A DNA stretch of 64,000 nucleotides from SB25 sp029560875 (GTDB lineage: Bacteria > Bacteroidota > Bacteroidia > Bacteroidales > Tenuifilaceae), in assembly GCA_035388225.1 (NCBI GenBank), contig DAOOPM010000019.1, positions 12,655-76,654 of the forward strand. The letters run 5' to 3'. Shown one piece after another: positions 44,636 through 53,855 of the stretch. A program made the translations under genes and the position numbers. Under the pieces are notes generated by a model. It made no database searches. It saw only the letters and a list, made by a program, of their open reading frames with translations, and was not told where the DNA came from. How positions within the stretch are numbered: position 1 is the first letter of the stretch; each line of letters opens with the position of its first letter.

Positions 44636-45184
44636 TCAAACATTGGGTTGCCATTTTATTTGCTCAATATTTAAATCTTTTCCCAATTTTCTGGATAAAG
44701 TAAAGAAAAAATCACTTAACCTATTTAAATAAACTACCACATTTTCTGGAACAGGTGTTTCTTCGGCAAGTTTTGTAGTTAATCGCTCGGCTCTTCGGCA
44801 AACAGTTCTACAAACATGGCATACTGAAACAGTTTGGTGTCCACCTGGTAAAACAAAAGAGGTGAGGGGCTCAAGCGTTGAGTCCATTTTATCAATTTCC
44901 TCCTCAATCTGCTTTATGTCTGTATCGGCAATAATGGGTATTTTAACCTTACAATCTGTGCAGTCTGCAGCAAGTATCGATGCGCAATTCATCAGCCTAT
45001 CCTGAATTTTTACTAGCAATTGCTTGGTATAATTATCAACAGGTTGGTCGCGAAGTAAGCCCACGTAAGAGATTAGCTCATCTACTGTGCCGTATGCTTC
45101 AATTCGAGGGTGATATTTTGGAACTCTAGCACCTCCAATTAGCGATGTGGTGCCTTTGTCGCCAGTTTTAGTGTATATCTTCAT
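44636..45184 (-). CDS. Corrinoid adenosyltransferase, PduO type
   Basis: 182-residue ATP:cob(I)alamin adenosyltransferase that makes coenzyme B12 for B12 radical enzymes. N-terminal YTKTGDKGTTSLIGG (ATP loop), then AYGTVDELIS, and the C-terminal CRRAERLT and YLNRLSDFFFTLSR motifs, standard length. No B12 riboswitch or other cobalamin gene is nearby, so the recipient enzyme is probably elsewhere in the genome. It is followed on the same strand by the DUF2795 gene. Confidence 0.94.
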   Translation of the reverse strand: MKIYTKTGDKGTTSLIGGARVPKYHPRIEAYGTVDELISYVGLLRDQPVDNYTKQLLVKIQDRLMNCASILAADCTDCKVKIPIIADTDIKQIEEEIDKMDSTLEPLTSFVLPGGHQTVSVCHVCRTVCRRAERLTTKLAEETPVPENVVVYLNRLSDFFFTLSRKLGKDLNIEQIKWQPNV

Positions 45185-45283
45185 TTTTATCTATATTAAT
45201 AACGGTTACCTTGAAATTGTTTTTAAAAATAAAGACTTGCCAAACAACTAGCAAGTCTTTTGAGAAATAACACAACATAAAAT

Positions 45284-46015
45284 CTATTGTTCAGTTAAAA
45301 CTACTTTTTGTTTTAAAGTAGGATGAGGGTTAACCTCATCGGACTCAATCATTCCATCGCGTAGGCGAACAATTCTGCGGGCGTGTTTTGCAATATCCTC
45401 CTCGTGTGTAACAAGTATAATTGTATTGCCCTGTGCAAAAATATCCTCGAACAAATTCATTATATCAATGGATGTTTTAGAGTCGAGGTTCCCAGTTGGC
45501 TCATCTGCAAGAATAATGGAAGGGTCGTTAACCAATGCGCGGGCTACTGCAACACGTTGACGCTGTCCCCCAGATAATTCGTTGGGTTTATGCTCCATTC
45601 TGTCTTCTAGGCTCACGTTGGTAAGTGCTTTTATCGCTTTCTCTACTCGTTCATGCTTTGGAACGCCAGCGTATATCAATGGTAAAACAACATTATCCAA
45701 TGCTGTGTAGCGGGGTAGTAAATTAAATGTTTGGAACACGAACCCAATTTCCTTGTTCCGAATTTCGGCTAAGGCATCATCGGTAAGTTTACTAACATCG
45801 GTTCCGTTCAGTACGTATGCTCCATCGGTAGGGGTATCTAAACAGCCAAGGATATTCATTAAAGTTGATTTTCCTGAGCCTGAAGGTCCCATAATGGCCA
45901 CATATTCATTTTTGTTGATTACCAAATCAACACCTTTTAGTGCTTTTACAACAACACTACCTACTTGGTAGAATTTTTTTATGTTGCTAATGTTTATTAA
46001 AGAGTTGTTATTCAT
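45284..46015 (-). CDS. ABC transporter ATP-binding protein, LolD/MacB type
   Basis: About 243 residues from the ATG at 46015 (an in-frame TTG lies 6 bases upstream). Walker A GPSGSGKST near 42, signature LSGGQRQRVAVARAL near 140, Walker B IILADEPTG, and H-loop ILVTHEE. The family powers lipoprotein release or tripartite efflux with a FtsX-like permease. No permease is adjacent, so its partner is encoded elsewhere or it is an orphan ATPase. The surroundings give no more clue. Confidence 0.93.
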   Translation of the reverse strand: MNNNSLINISNIKKFYQVGSVVVKALKGVDLVINKNEYVAIMGPSGSGKSTLMNILGCLDTPTDGAYVLNGTDVSKLTDDALAEIRNKEIGFVFQTFNLLPRYTALDNVVLPLIYAGVPKHERVEKAIKALTNVSLEDRMEHKPNELSGGQRQRVAVARALVNDPSIILADEPTGNLDSKTSIDIMNLFEDIFAQGNTIILVTHEEDIAKHARRIVRLRDGMIESDEVNPHPTLKQKVVLTEQ

Positions 46016-46090
46016 TTTCAATGGTGTGTTTTGTATGTTAAAGTTAAACGATAATTTATTCTAAACAATTATGTAACAAAATTATTAATT

Positions 46091-46900
46091 TTAGTAAGGT
46101 CCATACCTTAACAAAAAGTTCTGTTTGGTAATTCCCTCCTCAAAAATTAGAATACCGCAGCGGAAAAGGTCAATAGATAACGTAACTTTTGAGTTTGAAC
46201 TAATATACTCCCAGGCCTTTTCCATCCCTTTGCTCCAACGGATATCATCAACAATAATTATGGTTTTATGGTTGACTTTTGGTAAAATTAAGTTGAAGTT
46301 ATTTATGAGCGCTCTGCCGTTGTGGTCGCCATCAATAAAAACAAAATCCACACTCGATAATTCGTTAAGAACACGGGGTAATTGGTCCTCGAAATTGCCC
46401 GATAGAGTTTGAATATTTGTAAGCCCAAATTTCCTAAACCTATTCTGAGCAATGCCTAGAACGGCTTCATCGCCCTCAATGGTATATATCGATGCACTGG
46501 GATTCCCTTTTGCAAGATACATAGTGCTAATCCCAACTGATGTGCCTAACTCAACTATGTTTTTGGGTTGATAATGCTTTGCCAGTCGGTAAATTAATCG
46601 GCCCAGGTGAGATGGTATCGAAACTGAATTGGCAATTTTACCTAACGAAATTTCTTCCCCTCGGAAACCATCGTTAAGGCTATCGTTTATTGATTTCTTG
46701 ATAATAGAAAGGCCACAACCCTTTAGTTCTTTGCGGTAATTCTCAATTTTTTCAAAGACCTCTTTTTTTGTTTCAGGTTCAATAACCTCGGTATATAGCT
46801 TGTAAATGTAGGGAGAGTGAATGCCATGTCCTCCAGTTGGTTTACAGTTTAGCCAAAAGTTGTAATAGTTCTTAATCTGCCCCAATAACCCTGTCCTCAT
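46091..46900 (-). CDS. Class I SAM-dependent O-methyltransferase-like protein
   Basis: About 269 residues from the ATG at 46900 (an in-frame TTG lies 6 bases upstream). The N-terminal region (GGHGIHSPYIYKLYTEV) is typical of a Bacteroidota subgroup. The Rossmann domain has motif I VELGTSVGISTMYLAKG near 123, an acidic ribose-binding residue in YTIEGDEAV, and the metal/catalytic-type FVFIDGDHNGRAL near 195, as in catechol or caffeoyl-CoA O-methyltransferases. The substrate is unknown. It lies next to the ABC ATPase gene, with no clear link. Confidence 0.85.
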   Translation of the reverse strand: MRTGLLGQIKNYYNFWLNCKPTGGHGIHSPYIYKLYTEVIEPETKKEVFEKIENYRKELKGCGLSIIKKSINDSLNDGFRGEEISLGKIANSVSIPSHLGRLIYRLAKHYQPKNIVELGTSVGISTMYLAKGNPSASIYTIEGDEAVLGIAQNRFRKFGLTNIQTLSGNFEDQLPRVLNELSSVDFVFIDGDHNGRALINNFNLILPKVNHKTIIIVDDIRWSKGMEKAWEYISSNSKVTLSIDLFRCGILIFEEGITKQNFLLRYGPY

Positions 46901-47045
46901 AATCAAAATCGTAAATCTTAATATTGCTAATGTACGATTTGGCTATGTGTTAGGTATGATTTATTCTGTTAAAAAAGGTTTAAGGTGGGTTATTTTATAT
47001 TAATGGAATGTTGAGGCCTGATAATTCTAGATTGTGTAAATATAT

Positions 47046-47053
47046 TAGTTTTG
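47046..47053 (+). promoter_or_regulatory. Candidate -7 box for recG
   Basis: TAGTTTTG fits TAnnTTTG, 40 bases before the recG ATG. No TTG lies at proper spacing. Confidence 0.3.
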
Positions 47054-47093
47054 TGGATAATTAATTGGGAATGCAGTTTTATAGTTGCGCTAA

Positions 47094-49202
47094 ATGAGCA
47101 GTATACTTTCAACCGATATTAAGTTTTTACCAGGAGTTGGTCCCAAACGTGCAGAACTACTGCAAAAGGAATTGGGAATCTACTCTTTTGGGGATTTGCT
47201 GTATTTCTACCCTTACAAGCATATCGATAGGTCGAAAATCTATAAAATTTCGGAAATAAATGAAGATTTGCCATATATCCAGATAGTTGGTAGGATTGTT
47301 AGGTTCGATGAGAGTGGTGTAGGGCGCCACAAGCGTTTAAACGCAATATTTACCGATGGAAGTGGGAGTGTTGAGTTGGTTTGGTTTAAGGGTATAACTT
47401 GGATGGCAAAATGGCTAAAACCAAATGTCGATTATCTGGTCTTTGGAAAGGCTAGTAGGTTTGGCTCCCGTTTTAGCATTGCCCACCCCGAGATGGAGGA
47501 GTACCGTGTTGGTCAGGAAAAGATAATGGGTGCGCTACAGCCCGCTTATTCTACTACTGAAAAGTTAAAGAGCAACAGAATTTCATCAAAAACTATTCTT
47601 GGTTTTCAGCAATCGTTGCAGAATATTATTGCTGGGAAGCTCGACGAAACATTACCGCCAAACATTATAGACCAGCATAAGTTGATGACCTTGCCTGAAG
47701 CAATGCGTAATATTCACTTCCCTCAAAGTATCGCATTACTTCGTAAGGCCGAGCATCGTTTAAAGTTTGAGGAACTTTTTTACATACAGCTCGGAATATT
47801 ACTCCGGCAATCGGTTCGGCAAACTAGGGTTAATGGGCATGTGTTTGGCAAAGTGGGGGAGATGTTCAACCGTTTCTACCACGAAAAGTTGCCTTTCCCC
47901 TTAACCGAAGCACAAAAACGTGTTATCCGCGAGATAAGGAAGGATATGGGCAGCGGTAAGCAGATGAACAGATTGCTACAGGGCGATGTGGGCAGCGGGA
48001 AAACTGTTGTGGCGTTAATGTCAATGCTAATTGCTGTCGATAACGGTTATCAGGCTTGCATTATGGCTCCAACCGAGATTCTTGCCAATCAGCATTACGA
48101 ATCTATTGCGGCACTGCTCGAAGGACTACCTATTAGCGTAGGTTTGCTTACCGGAAGCACTCGTCGTTCGGAGCGGAATAACTTGCATAAATCGTTGGAG
48201 GCAGGAGACCTTAATATTTTGATTGGAACACATGCGTTGCTTGAGGATGTTGTAAAATTCAAAAATCTTGGATTTACCGTGATAGATGAGCAGCAACGTT
48301 TTGGAGTTATGCAACGGGCAAAACTCTGGGAGAAAAATGATGACCCTCCTCATATACTTGTAATGACAGCAACACCAATTCCTCGAACTCTTGCAATGAC
48401 GCTTTATGGCGATTTAGATGTAAGTGTGATAGATGAACTTCCACCTGGACGCAAACCAGTTAAAACAATACACTACACAGACCTTAAGCGCAATGTTGTT
48501 TTTGGAAAAATTCGGGAACAAATAAAAGCAGGTCGGCAGGTTTATGTTGTTTATCCATTAATTAAGGAATCGGAGAAAATGGAGAACCTGAAAGATTTGC
48601 AGGATGGATATGAGAGCATTGTGCGTGCATTTCCTCCGCCAGAGTATGTTACGGTTGTGGTTCATGGCCAAATGAAACCCGAGGATAAGGATTTTTCAAT
48701 GAACTTATTTGTGCAGGGCAAGGCGCATATAATGGTTGCTACAACTGTTATTGAAGTCGGTGTGAATGTACCCAATGCAACCGTAATGGTAATTGAAAGT
48801 GCTGAGAGGTTTGGTCTATCTCAGTTGCACCAACTTAGGGGACGTGTTGGTCGAGGCGCCGACGAAAGTTTCTGTATTCTGATGTCGCAGGTAAAGCTCT
48901 CTGCCGATTCGCGAAAGCGATTAGAGACAATGGTTTCAACAAACGATGGTTTCGAAATAGCCGAGGTTGATTTAAAACTACGCGGTCCTGGCGATATTGA
49001 TGGGACAATGCAAAGCGGTTCCCCTATTGATTTGAAGTTGGCGAGTTTAAGTGCCGATAGTCAGTTGTTGCAGTATGCACGGAATGTTGCAAAGGATGTG
49101 CTAAGCGTTGACCCACTTTTATCATTGCCTCAAAATACACTTCTATCAAAACGCTTGCAGGAACTTGCTCAAGCTAAAAATGATTTAAGCAGAATAAGCT
49201 AA
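47094..49202 (+). CDS. recG: ATP-dependent DNA helicase RecG
   Basis: 702-residue branch-migrating helicase that remodels stalled replication forks and recombination intermediates. N-terminal wedge/OB region (LPGVGPKRAELL at 13; YIQIVGRIV). Helicase core: Walker A GDVGSGKT near 300, DEQQRFG near 396, TATPIPRTLA, and the C-terminal HQLRGRVGRG. Full length with family-typical ends. The start ATG at 47094 is the first in frame. It is followed after 70 bases by a small lipoprotein gene with its own leader. Confidence 0.98.
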   Translation: MSSILSTDIKFLPGVGPKRAELLQKELGIYSFGDLLYFYPYKHIDRSKIYKISEINEDLPYIQIVGRIVRFDESGVGRHKRLNAIFTDGSGSVELVWFKGITWMAKWLKPNVDYLVFGKASRFGSRFSIAHPEMEEYRVGQEKIMGALQPAYSTTEKLKSNRISSKTILGFQQSLQNIIAGKLDETLPPNIIDQHKLMTLPEAMRNIHFPQSIALLRKAEHRLKFEELFYIQLGILLRQSVRQTRVNGHVFGKVGEMFNRFYHEKLPFPLTEAQKRVIREIRKDMGSGKQMNRLLQGDVGSGKTVVALMSMLIAVDNGYQACIMAPTEILANQHYESIAALLEGLPISVGLLTGSTRRSERNNLHKSLEAGDLNILIGTHALLEDVVKFKNLGFTVIDEQQRFGVMQRAKLWEKNDDPPHILVMTATPIPRTLAMTLYGDLDVSVIDELPPGRKPVKTIHYTDLKRNVVFGKIREQIKAGRQVYVVYPLIKESEKMENLKDLQDGYESIVRAFPPPEYVTVVVHGQMKPEDKDFSMNLFVQGKAHIMVATTVIEVGVNVPNATVMVIESAERFGLSQLHQLRGRVGRGADESFCILMSQVKLSADSRKRLETMVSTNDGFEIAEVDLKLRGPGDIDGTMQSGSPIDLKLASLSADSQLLQYARNVAKDVLSVDPLLSLPQNTLLSKRLQELAQAKNDLSRIS

Positions 49203-49216
49203 TTATAATTTTGATG

Positions 49217-49224
49217 TACATTTG
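49217..49224 (+). promoter_or_regulatory. Candidate -7 box for the lipoprotein gene
   Basis: TACATTTG fits TAnnTTTG. A second match, TAATTTTG, lies at 49206-49213. They precede the ATG at 49272 by about 50 bases; which one is used cannot be told. Confidence 0.28.
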
Positions 49225-49271
49225 CATGATTTTTGTAGAGCAAAACTAACTTTAACTTAAAAATTTAAAAT

Positions 49272-49676
49272 ATGAGAAAGATAATTTTGGTACTTGCAGC
49301 GCCTTTACTATTAGCCCTCGCTTCTTGTCTGGAAGGTGAAAATTCTATTGTTTATAGAAACCCAGTAGATTTATCAAAAGGATTCCTGCCTGATACTGTG
49401 GACCTAAATAGTACAACTCAAATTGCATTAATGGCTTCTGCTCCAAATTCTTGTTGGCATAGTTTGAATTTTGTGATTGAAGTAGAAAGTGATACTGCAT
49501 ATTATATATGGGCGATGGGCGTCTTTGAAAATCATGGGGAAAGTTGTGTTGATGAAATTGTAACTAAAGATACAGTAATAAACTTTACACCAACTATTGA
49601 AAAGTCCTATGTTTTTAAATTTTTAGAAAGCAATGATAAAATAAAAGTAGATACTATTGTTGTTAGGCCTATCTAG
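49272..49676 (+). CDS. Small predicted lipoprotein, unknown function
   Basis: 134 residues. The signal peptide ends in a lipobox LASC (cysteine near residue 19), predicting a lipid-anchored protein. The mature part is a compact beta-rich domain with an additional pair of cysteines (NSCWHSL and GESCVDE), which may form a disulfide. No domain family is recognised. It stands between recG and the convergent rnf operon with its own terminator, so it is probably monocistronic. Confidence 0.75.
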   Translation: MRKIILVLAAPLLLALASCLEGENSIVYRNPVDLSKGFLPDTVDLNSTTQIALMASAPNSCWHSLNFVIEVESDTAYYIWAMGVFENHGESCVDEIVTKDTVINFTPTIEKSYVFKFLESNDKIKVDTIVVRPI

Positions 49677-49685
49677 TTCTTAAAG

Positions 49686-49722
49686 AATAAACGAGCCCAG
49701 AAATTTACTGGGCTCGTTTATT
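49686..49722. terminator. Strong bidirectional terminator between lipoprotein gene and rnf operon
   Basis: Perfect 15-bp stem AATAAACGAGCCCAG / CTGGGCTCGTTTATT (49686-49700, 49708-49722) with a 7-base loop and A/T flanks. It serves both the lipoprotein gene (+) and rnfA (-). Confidence 0.94.
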
Positions 49723-49726
49723 TAAT

Positions 49727-50302
49727 TTATTTCACAATCCCAGCAAAGCCCATAAACGCTAAAGCCAGAATTCCTGCGGTAATCAGTGAGATTGGAACTC
49801 CTTTCATGCCTTTGGGTATATTGGCAAGTTCAAGTTGTTCTCTAATTCCTGCCATTATTACCAAGGCTAATCCAAATCCAATAGAAATTGATGCTCCAAA
49901 AACAACACCTTCGAGTAGGTTGTAATTCTTTTTAATAACAAGGATTGCAACACCAAGTACTGCACAGTTGGTGGTGATTAAAGGCAAGAATATTCCTAGC
50001 GCTTGGTATAGGGCTGGGCTCAACTTTTTTAGCATAATCTCAACCATTTGAACTAAAGCTGCAATAACCAAGATGAATACAATTGTTTGCATAAACTCTA
50101 GTCCAAGCGTATTCAGCACGAATACCTGAAGTAGATAGGTAACTATTGTAGCCAGAACAATCACAAAGGTTACAGCACCAGCCATACCCAATGAAGTGCT
50201 AATTTTGTTAGATACTCCAAGGAATGGACAAATTCCTAAGAATTGAGAGAGTACTACGTTGTTAACAAAAATAGCAGCAATAACTATTAATACATATTCC
50301 AT
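49727..50302 (-). CDS. rnfA: Rnf electron transport complex subunit A
   Basis: 191-residue integral membrane protein with six helices. Hallmarks: N-terminal FVNNVVLSQFLGICPFLGVS with the membrane cysteine, and the later TTNCAVLGVAIL with its second conserved cysteine. These cysteines bind an iron-sulfur centre linking cytoplasmic and periplasmic electron carriers in Rnf. Last gene of the rseC-rnfBCDGEA operon, 11 bases after rnfE, followed by a strong terminator. Confidence 0.96.
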   Translation of the reverse strand: MEYVLIVIAAIFVNNVVLSQFLGICPFLGVSNKISTSLGMAGAVTFVIVLATIVTYLLQVFVLNTLGLEFMQTIVFILVIAALVQMVEIMLKKLSPALYQALGIFLPLITTNCAVLGVAILVIKKNYNLLEGVVFGASISIGFGLALVIMAGIREQLELANIPKGMKGVPISLITAGILALAFMGFAGIVK

Positions 50303-50313
50303 ATGGCTGTGTT

Positions 50314-50895
50314 TTATGCTTTACGAATTTTATTTACTATAGCTATTAAATAGCCCAATGCAATAAATGCTCCAGGTGCTAATACGAACACAAGGATTCC
50401 ATCGCCAGATATAAACTTGTACCCGAATATCGATCCGCTTCCTAGAAGTTCACGGATAGAACCAAGTACAGTAAGTGCCAATGTGAAGCCAAGCCCCATT
50501 CCTAATCCATCGAGGAATGACGATAAGGCTCCATTTTTACATGCATATGCCTCCGCACGCCCAAGAACAATACAGTTTACAACAATCAGAGGGATGAAAA
50601 TACCAAGTTTTTCATAAAGTCCCTGAGTATAGCCCTGCATTAGAAGGTCAACAATTGTTACAAAGGTTGCAATTACAACAATAAATGCAGGAATGCGAAC
50701 CTTGTCGGGAATGAATTTGGACATTAAGGATATTACCACGTTGCTGCTGAATAGAACAAATGTGGTTGCCAGCCCCATACCCATACCGTTCATTGCTGAC
50801 GATGTGGTTGCTAGCGTAGGGCAAGTTCCTAATACGAGAACTAGGATAGGATTCTCCTGTAAGAAACCTTTGGTGAAATTTTTAAGTTGGCTCAT
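50314..50895 (-). CDS. rnfE: Rnf electron transport complex subunit E
   Basis: 193-residue membrane subunit paralogous to RnfA: FTKGFLQENPILVLVLGTCPTLA near the N terminus and VVNCIVLGRAEAYA with conserved cysteines. Six helices in inverted orientation relative to RnfA complete the membrane pair holding the iron-sulfur centre. Its ATG overlaps the rnfG stop by 4 bases, indicating translational coupling. Family members in Nqr are NqrD; the surrounding RnfB/RnfC genes decide for Rnf. Confidence 0.95.
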   Translation of the reverse strand: MSQLKNFTKGFLQENPILVLVLGTCPTLATTSSAMNGMGMGLATTFVLFSSNVVISLMSKFIPDKVRIPAFIVVIATFVTIVDLLMQGYTQGLYEKLGIFIPLIVVNCIVLGRAEAYACKNGALSSFLDGLGMGLGFTLALTVLGSIRELLGSGSIFGYKFISGDGILVFVLAPGAFIALGYLIAIVNKIRKA

Positions 50896-51470
50896 TTCTT
50901 ACCTCCTTCCTTAAGTGTATTGTATGCTCTTGTAACTGCATCGCAATATGCTCTGGACGAAATTGTAGATGCTGTAATTGCATCAACATCGCCACCATCT
51001 TTTTTTACTTTAACTTTAAAGGTTTCTGGGTTTTTCCCTTCAAATTGTAAACTGAAGTTCGATTTGCTGGGCTCCATTTTATCTCCTAGACCTGGAGTTT
51101 CTTTGTGCGATACAACGGCAACTTTGTTTATTGAGCCATCGGGTAAGAAACCCACCATAAGTTCAATTAACCCAGAAAAACCATTCTTGCTGAAGGTTTT
51201 AACGGCGGTTCCAACCAATTGCCCATCTTTTTTTGCAGGGTAGAATACTAACTCGCCACCATCAACCTCTACTTTGTACGATTCTTCAAAGGGTTGATTG
51301 TTGAATTCAGGAACAACCGCTTCAATGGCTGAGTTTATTTTAGCCATTTGAGCTTTTGCAATAGGTTCCTTTGTTGATTGGTATACTAACCCCAGCGCGG
51401 CAGATGCTACTAGTGATATAACCAGTAGGGTTAGTGTCATATTTTTGAAATTCGATTCAACTTTAGCCAT
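50892..51470 (-). CDS. rnfG: Rnf electron transport complex subunit G
   Basis: 192 residues: one N-terminal membrane helix (about 12-30) and a periplasmic FMN-binding domain. The covalent FMN attachment threonine is in DAITASTISSRAY near residue 171 (the SGAT-like site). Periplasmic electron carrier of Rnf. It overlaps rnfD upstream by 8 bases and rnfE downstream by 4, so the three are translationally coupled. Confidence 0.95.
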   Translation of the reverse strand: MAKVESNFKNMTLTLLVISLVASAALGLVYQSTKEPIAKAQMAKINSAIEAVVPEFNNQPFEESYKVEVDGGELVFYPAKKDGQLVGTAVKTFSKNGFSGLIELMVGFLPDGSINKVAVVSHKETPGLGDKMEPSKSNFSLQFEGKNPETFKVKVKKDGGDVDAITASTISSRAYCDAVTRAYNTLKEGGKK

Positions 51471-52467
51471 TTCTCTTCACCTCCTCTCCAAATCGTTTTG
51501 GTTTGATGTATCGGTTGAGTAGCGGTACAAATGCGTTCATAATGAGAATTGCAAATGATACGCCTTCGGGGTACGCACCCCAAACCCTAATAATTACTGT
51601 AAGTAATCCTATTCCTATACCGAAAATCCACATTCCTATAGGGTTCATTGGTGATGTAACATAGTCGGTAGCCATAAATATTGCCCCAATCATAACACCT
51701 CCAGTTAGTAAGTGGAATATTGGATCAGCATTGGTTTCGGGGTTTATCATCCAAAGAATACCTGTAAATACGGCAATTGTTGTGAAAATTGATACTGGAA
51801 TATGCCAAGTAATAACTTTTGTGAAAAGCAACCAAGCAAAACCAATTAGAAGTGCAAATGCTGCAATTTCGCCAAGCGAACCGCCCATAAGTCCCATGAA
51901 CATTTGCATGTGACTAGGAATTTTATCGCCCATTTGCGAAATGGTTTCGCCATTTTTTAATCCTTCCTTAAGAATAGCCAACGGTGTTGGGCCTGTAACG
52001 GCATCGAGGTACTGAAGCCTAGATGCTACTGGTAATGGCCAACTGGTCATTTGAACAGGGAAGGAAATCAGCATAAATACACGTCCAACCAATGCTGGGT
52101 TAAAAGGGTTGCTTCCTAATCCGCCAAAGCTCATTTTAGCAACACCAATTGCCACTAAACTGCCAATAACAACTATATGCCAAGGCAAATTGCTTGGAAC
52201 GTTGAATGCTAGTAGCAAACCGGTTACTATAGCTGAACCATCTGTAATGGTTGGATTGCCTTTTAATAGGAATTTTTGAATTAAATATTCAAAAATTACA
52301 CAGGAACCTACGGCCAGTAGGGTAACGATAAATGCCCCAACTCCAAAGTAATAGAGCGATACTGCAAAGGCAGGCATCAGGGCAAGCACCACGTTGAACA
52401 TCAGGCGGCTAGTCGATTCCCCGCTGTGTACGTGTGGTGAAGGTGATACAATAACTTGCTTATCCAT
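51463..52467 (-). CDS. rnfD: Rnf electron transport complex subunit D
   Basis: 334-residue membrane protein with about nine or ten helices. N-terminal PSPHVHSGESTSRLMF and the covalent FMN site in the periplasmic loop DAVTGPTPLA (threonine). With RnfG it forms the membrane flavin relay and probably the ion-translocating path. It follows rnfC by 34 bases and overlaps the rnfG start by 8 bases. Confidence 0.95.
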   Translation of the reverse strand: MDKQVIVSPSPHVHSGESTSRLMFNVVLALMPAFAVSLYYFGVGAFIVTLLAVGSCVIFEYLIQKFLLKGNPTITDGSAIVTGLLLAFNVPSNLPWHIVVIGSLVAIGVAKMSFGGLGSNPFNPALVGRVFMLISFPVQMTSWPLPVASRLQYLDAVTGPTPLAILKEGLKNGETISQMGDKIPSHMQMFMGLMGGSLGEIAAFALLIGFAWLLFTKVITWHIPVSIFTTIAVFTGILWMINPETNADPIFHLLTGGVMIGAIFMATDYVTSPMNPIGMWIFGIGIGLLTVIIRVWGAYPEGVSFAILIMNAFVPLLNRYIKPKRFGEEVKRNG

Positions 52468-52501
52468 TCGAAACTTGTTTATAGCTGGTTAAGTTTAGGT
52501 G

Positions 52502-53839
52502 CTAATTTTTTCTTGATCTGATTATCTTGTTCACTTCGGCTTTGCCAAGTCTTATATAATCGAGCAGAGGTAGGTTTGCTGGACACTCAAAGCTACATGA
52601 GCCGCACTCCATGCAATCGAGCACATGCTCGTGCTCCATATTCTCGAACATCATCCGTTGGCTAAGTCTATTAAGCAGGTATGGCTCTAATCCCATAGGA
52701 CAAACCGAAACACATTTTGCACAGCGAATACAAGCGCTGTCGGTTTTGCGTTGCGATTCTTTGGATTGGAATACAATTATGCCAGACGTTCCTTTTGTTA
52801 CAGGTACATCGGTGCTTGTGAGGGCTTTGCCCATCATAGGACCTCCGTTCACAACTTTTCCAGTATCATCAGGTAGTCCGCCTGCGGCAGCAATAAGTTC
52901 AGCGACCGAAGTGCCAATGCGAACTATATAGTTTGCTGTTTTCGGTAGATTTTTTCCAGTAACAGTAACTACGCGCTCAAATAGTGGCTTGTTTTTCTGA
53001 ACGGCTTCGTAAACTGCAAAAGCAGTTCCCACATTGTGTACAACGGCTCCAATGTCAATTGGTAGTCCGCCCGATGGCACTTCGCGATTAATAAGTGCTT
53101 TGATAAGTTGTTTTTCACCGCCCTGTGGGTATTTAACCTTTAAGCCGTGAACTTCAACTCCTTTATATTCACCCGCAATACTTTTCAAATACTTTATTGC
53201 ATCGGGTTTGTTATTTTCTATACCAATTAAGGCCTTTTCAACGTTAAGCGCACGCATTAGTATTTGAATTCCCACCATCATTTCGTGACCTTTCTCAAGC
53301 ATCAATCTGTGGTCCGAAGTTAAGTAGGGTTCACACTCAACTCCATTAATAATAAGCACTTCGGCTTTTTTGCCGGCAGGAACTGATAGTTTTACGTGCG
53401 ATGGGAAAGTTGCACCTCCCAAACCGACAATGCCAGATTCGTTTATTCGCTTAATTATATCCTGAGCGTTTAGTTGAATATCCTTTTTGAGTTCTGTTGA
53501 ACGGTCGATGCTTTCAATCCACTCATCGTCCTCTACAGTAATTGTAATAGCCTGACGTTTGTATCCAGAACTGTCCAATACAGCATCAATGCTCTCAACT
53601 GTTCCAGAAACAGATGAGTGAATGTTGGCCGATACAAAGCCTGAACTTTGCGCAATTACTTGCCCAACTTTTACCTTATCGCCTTTGGCAACTAAAACGT
53701 TTGCTGGGGCGCCGATGTGTTGCGATACAGGAATGCTCACTTTTTGTGGCAATGGCAGTATCTCAATTGATTTACCTGCCGATATCTTGTTTTCGGGTGG
53801 GTGAACACCACCTTTCGAGAATGTTTTTAACATATTCAT
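52502..53839 (-). CDS. rnfC: Rnf electron transport complex subunit C
   Basis: 445-residue cytoplasmic NADH-interacting subunit. N-terminal GGVHPPENK, a Complex I 51-kDa-like fold with GGATFPSHVKL and INGVECEPYLTSD for FMN/NADH, then two 4Fe-4S clusters near the C terminus (CIRCAKCVSVCP and CMECGSCSFECP). A candidate second ATG lies 6 bases after the first. Electrons pass between NAD and the RnfB clusters. It starts 16 bases after the rnfB stop. Confidence 0.96.
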   Translation of the reverse strand: MNMLKTFSKGGVHPPENKISAGKSIEILPLPQKVSIPVSQHIGAPANVLVAKGDKVKVGQVIAQSSGFVSANIHSSVSGTVESIDAVLDSSGYKRQAITITVEDDEWIESIDRSTELKKDIQLNAQDIIKRINESGIVGLGGATFPSHVKLSVPAGKKAEVLIINGVECEPYLTSDHRLMLEKGHEMMVGIQILMRALNVEKALIGIENNKPDAIKYLKSIAGEYKGVEVHGLKVKYPQGGEKQLIKALINREVPSGGLPIDIGAVVHNVGTAFAVYEAVQKNKPLFERVVTVTGKNLPKTANYIVRIGTSVAELIAAAGGLPDDTGKVVNGGPMMGKALTSTDVPVTKGTSGIIVFQSKESQRKTDSACIRCAKCVSVCPMGLEPYLLNRLSQRMMFENMEHEHVLDCMECGSCSFECPANLPLLDYIRLGKAEVNKIIRSRKN

Positions 53840-53855
53840 TGGTGTTGAATAGTTG

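Noticed and set aside
45185..45283. Cobalamin riboswitch near the corrinoid adenosyltransferase gene
   Set aside because: The upstream gap is too short and lacks a B12-box.
52611..52931. 106-codon plus-strand frame inside rnfC
   Set aside because: It is antisense to conserved iron-sulfur motifs of rnfC and has no recognisable domain.
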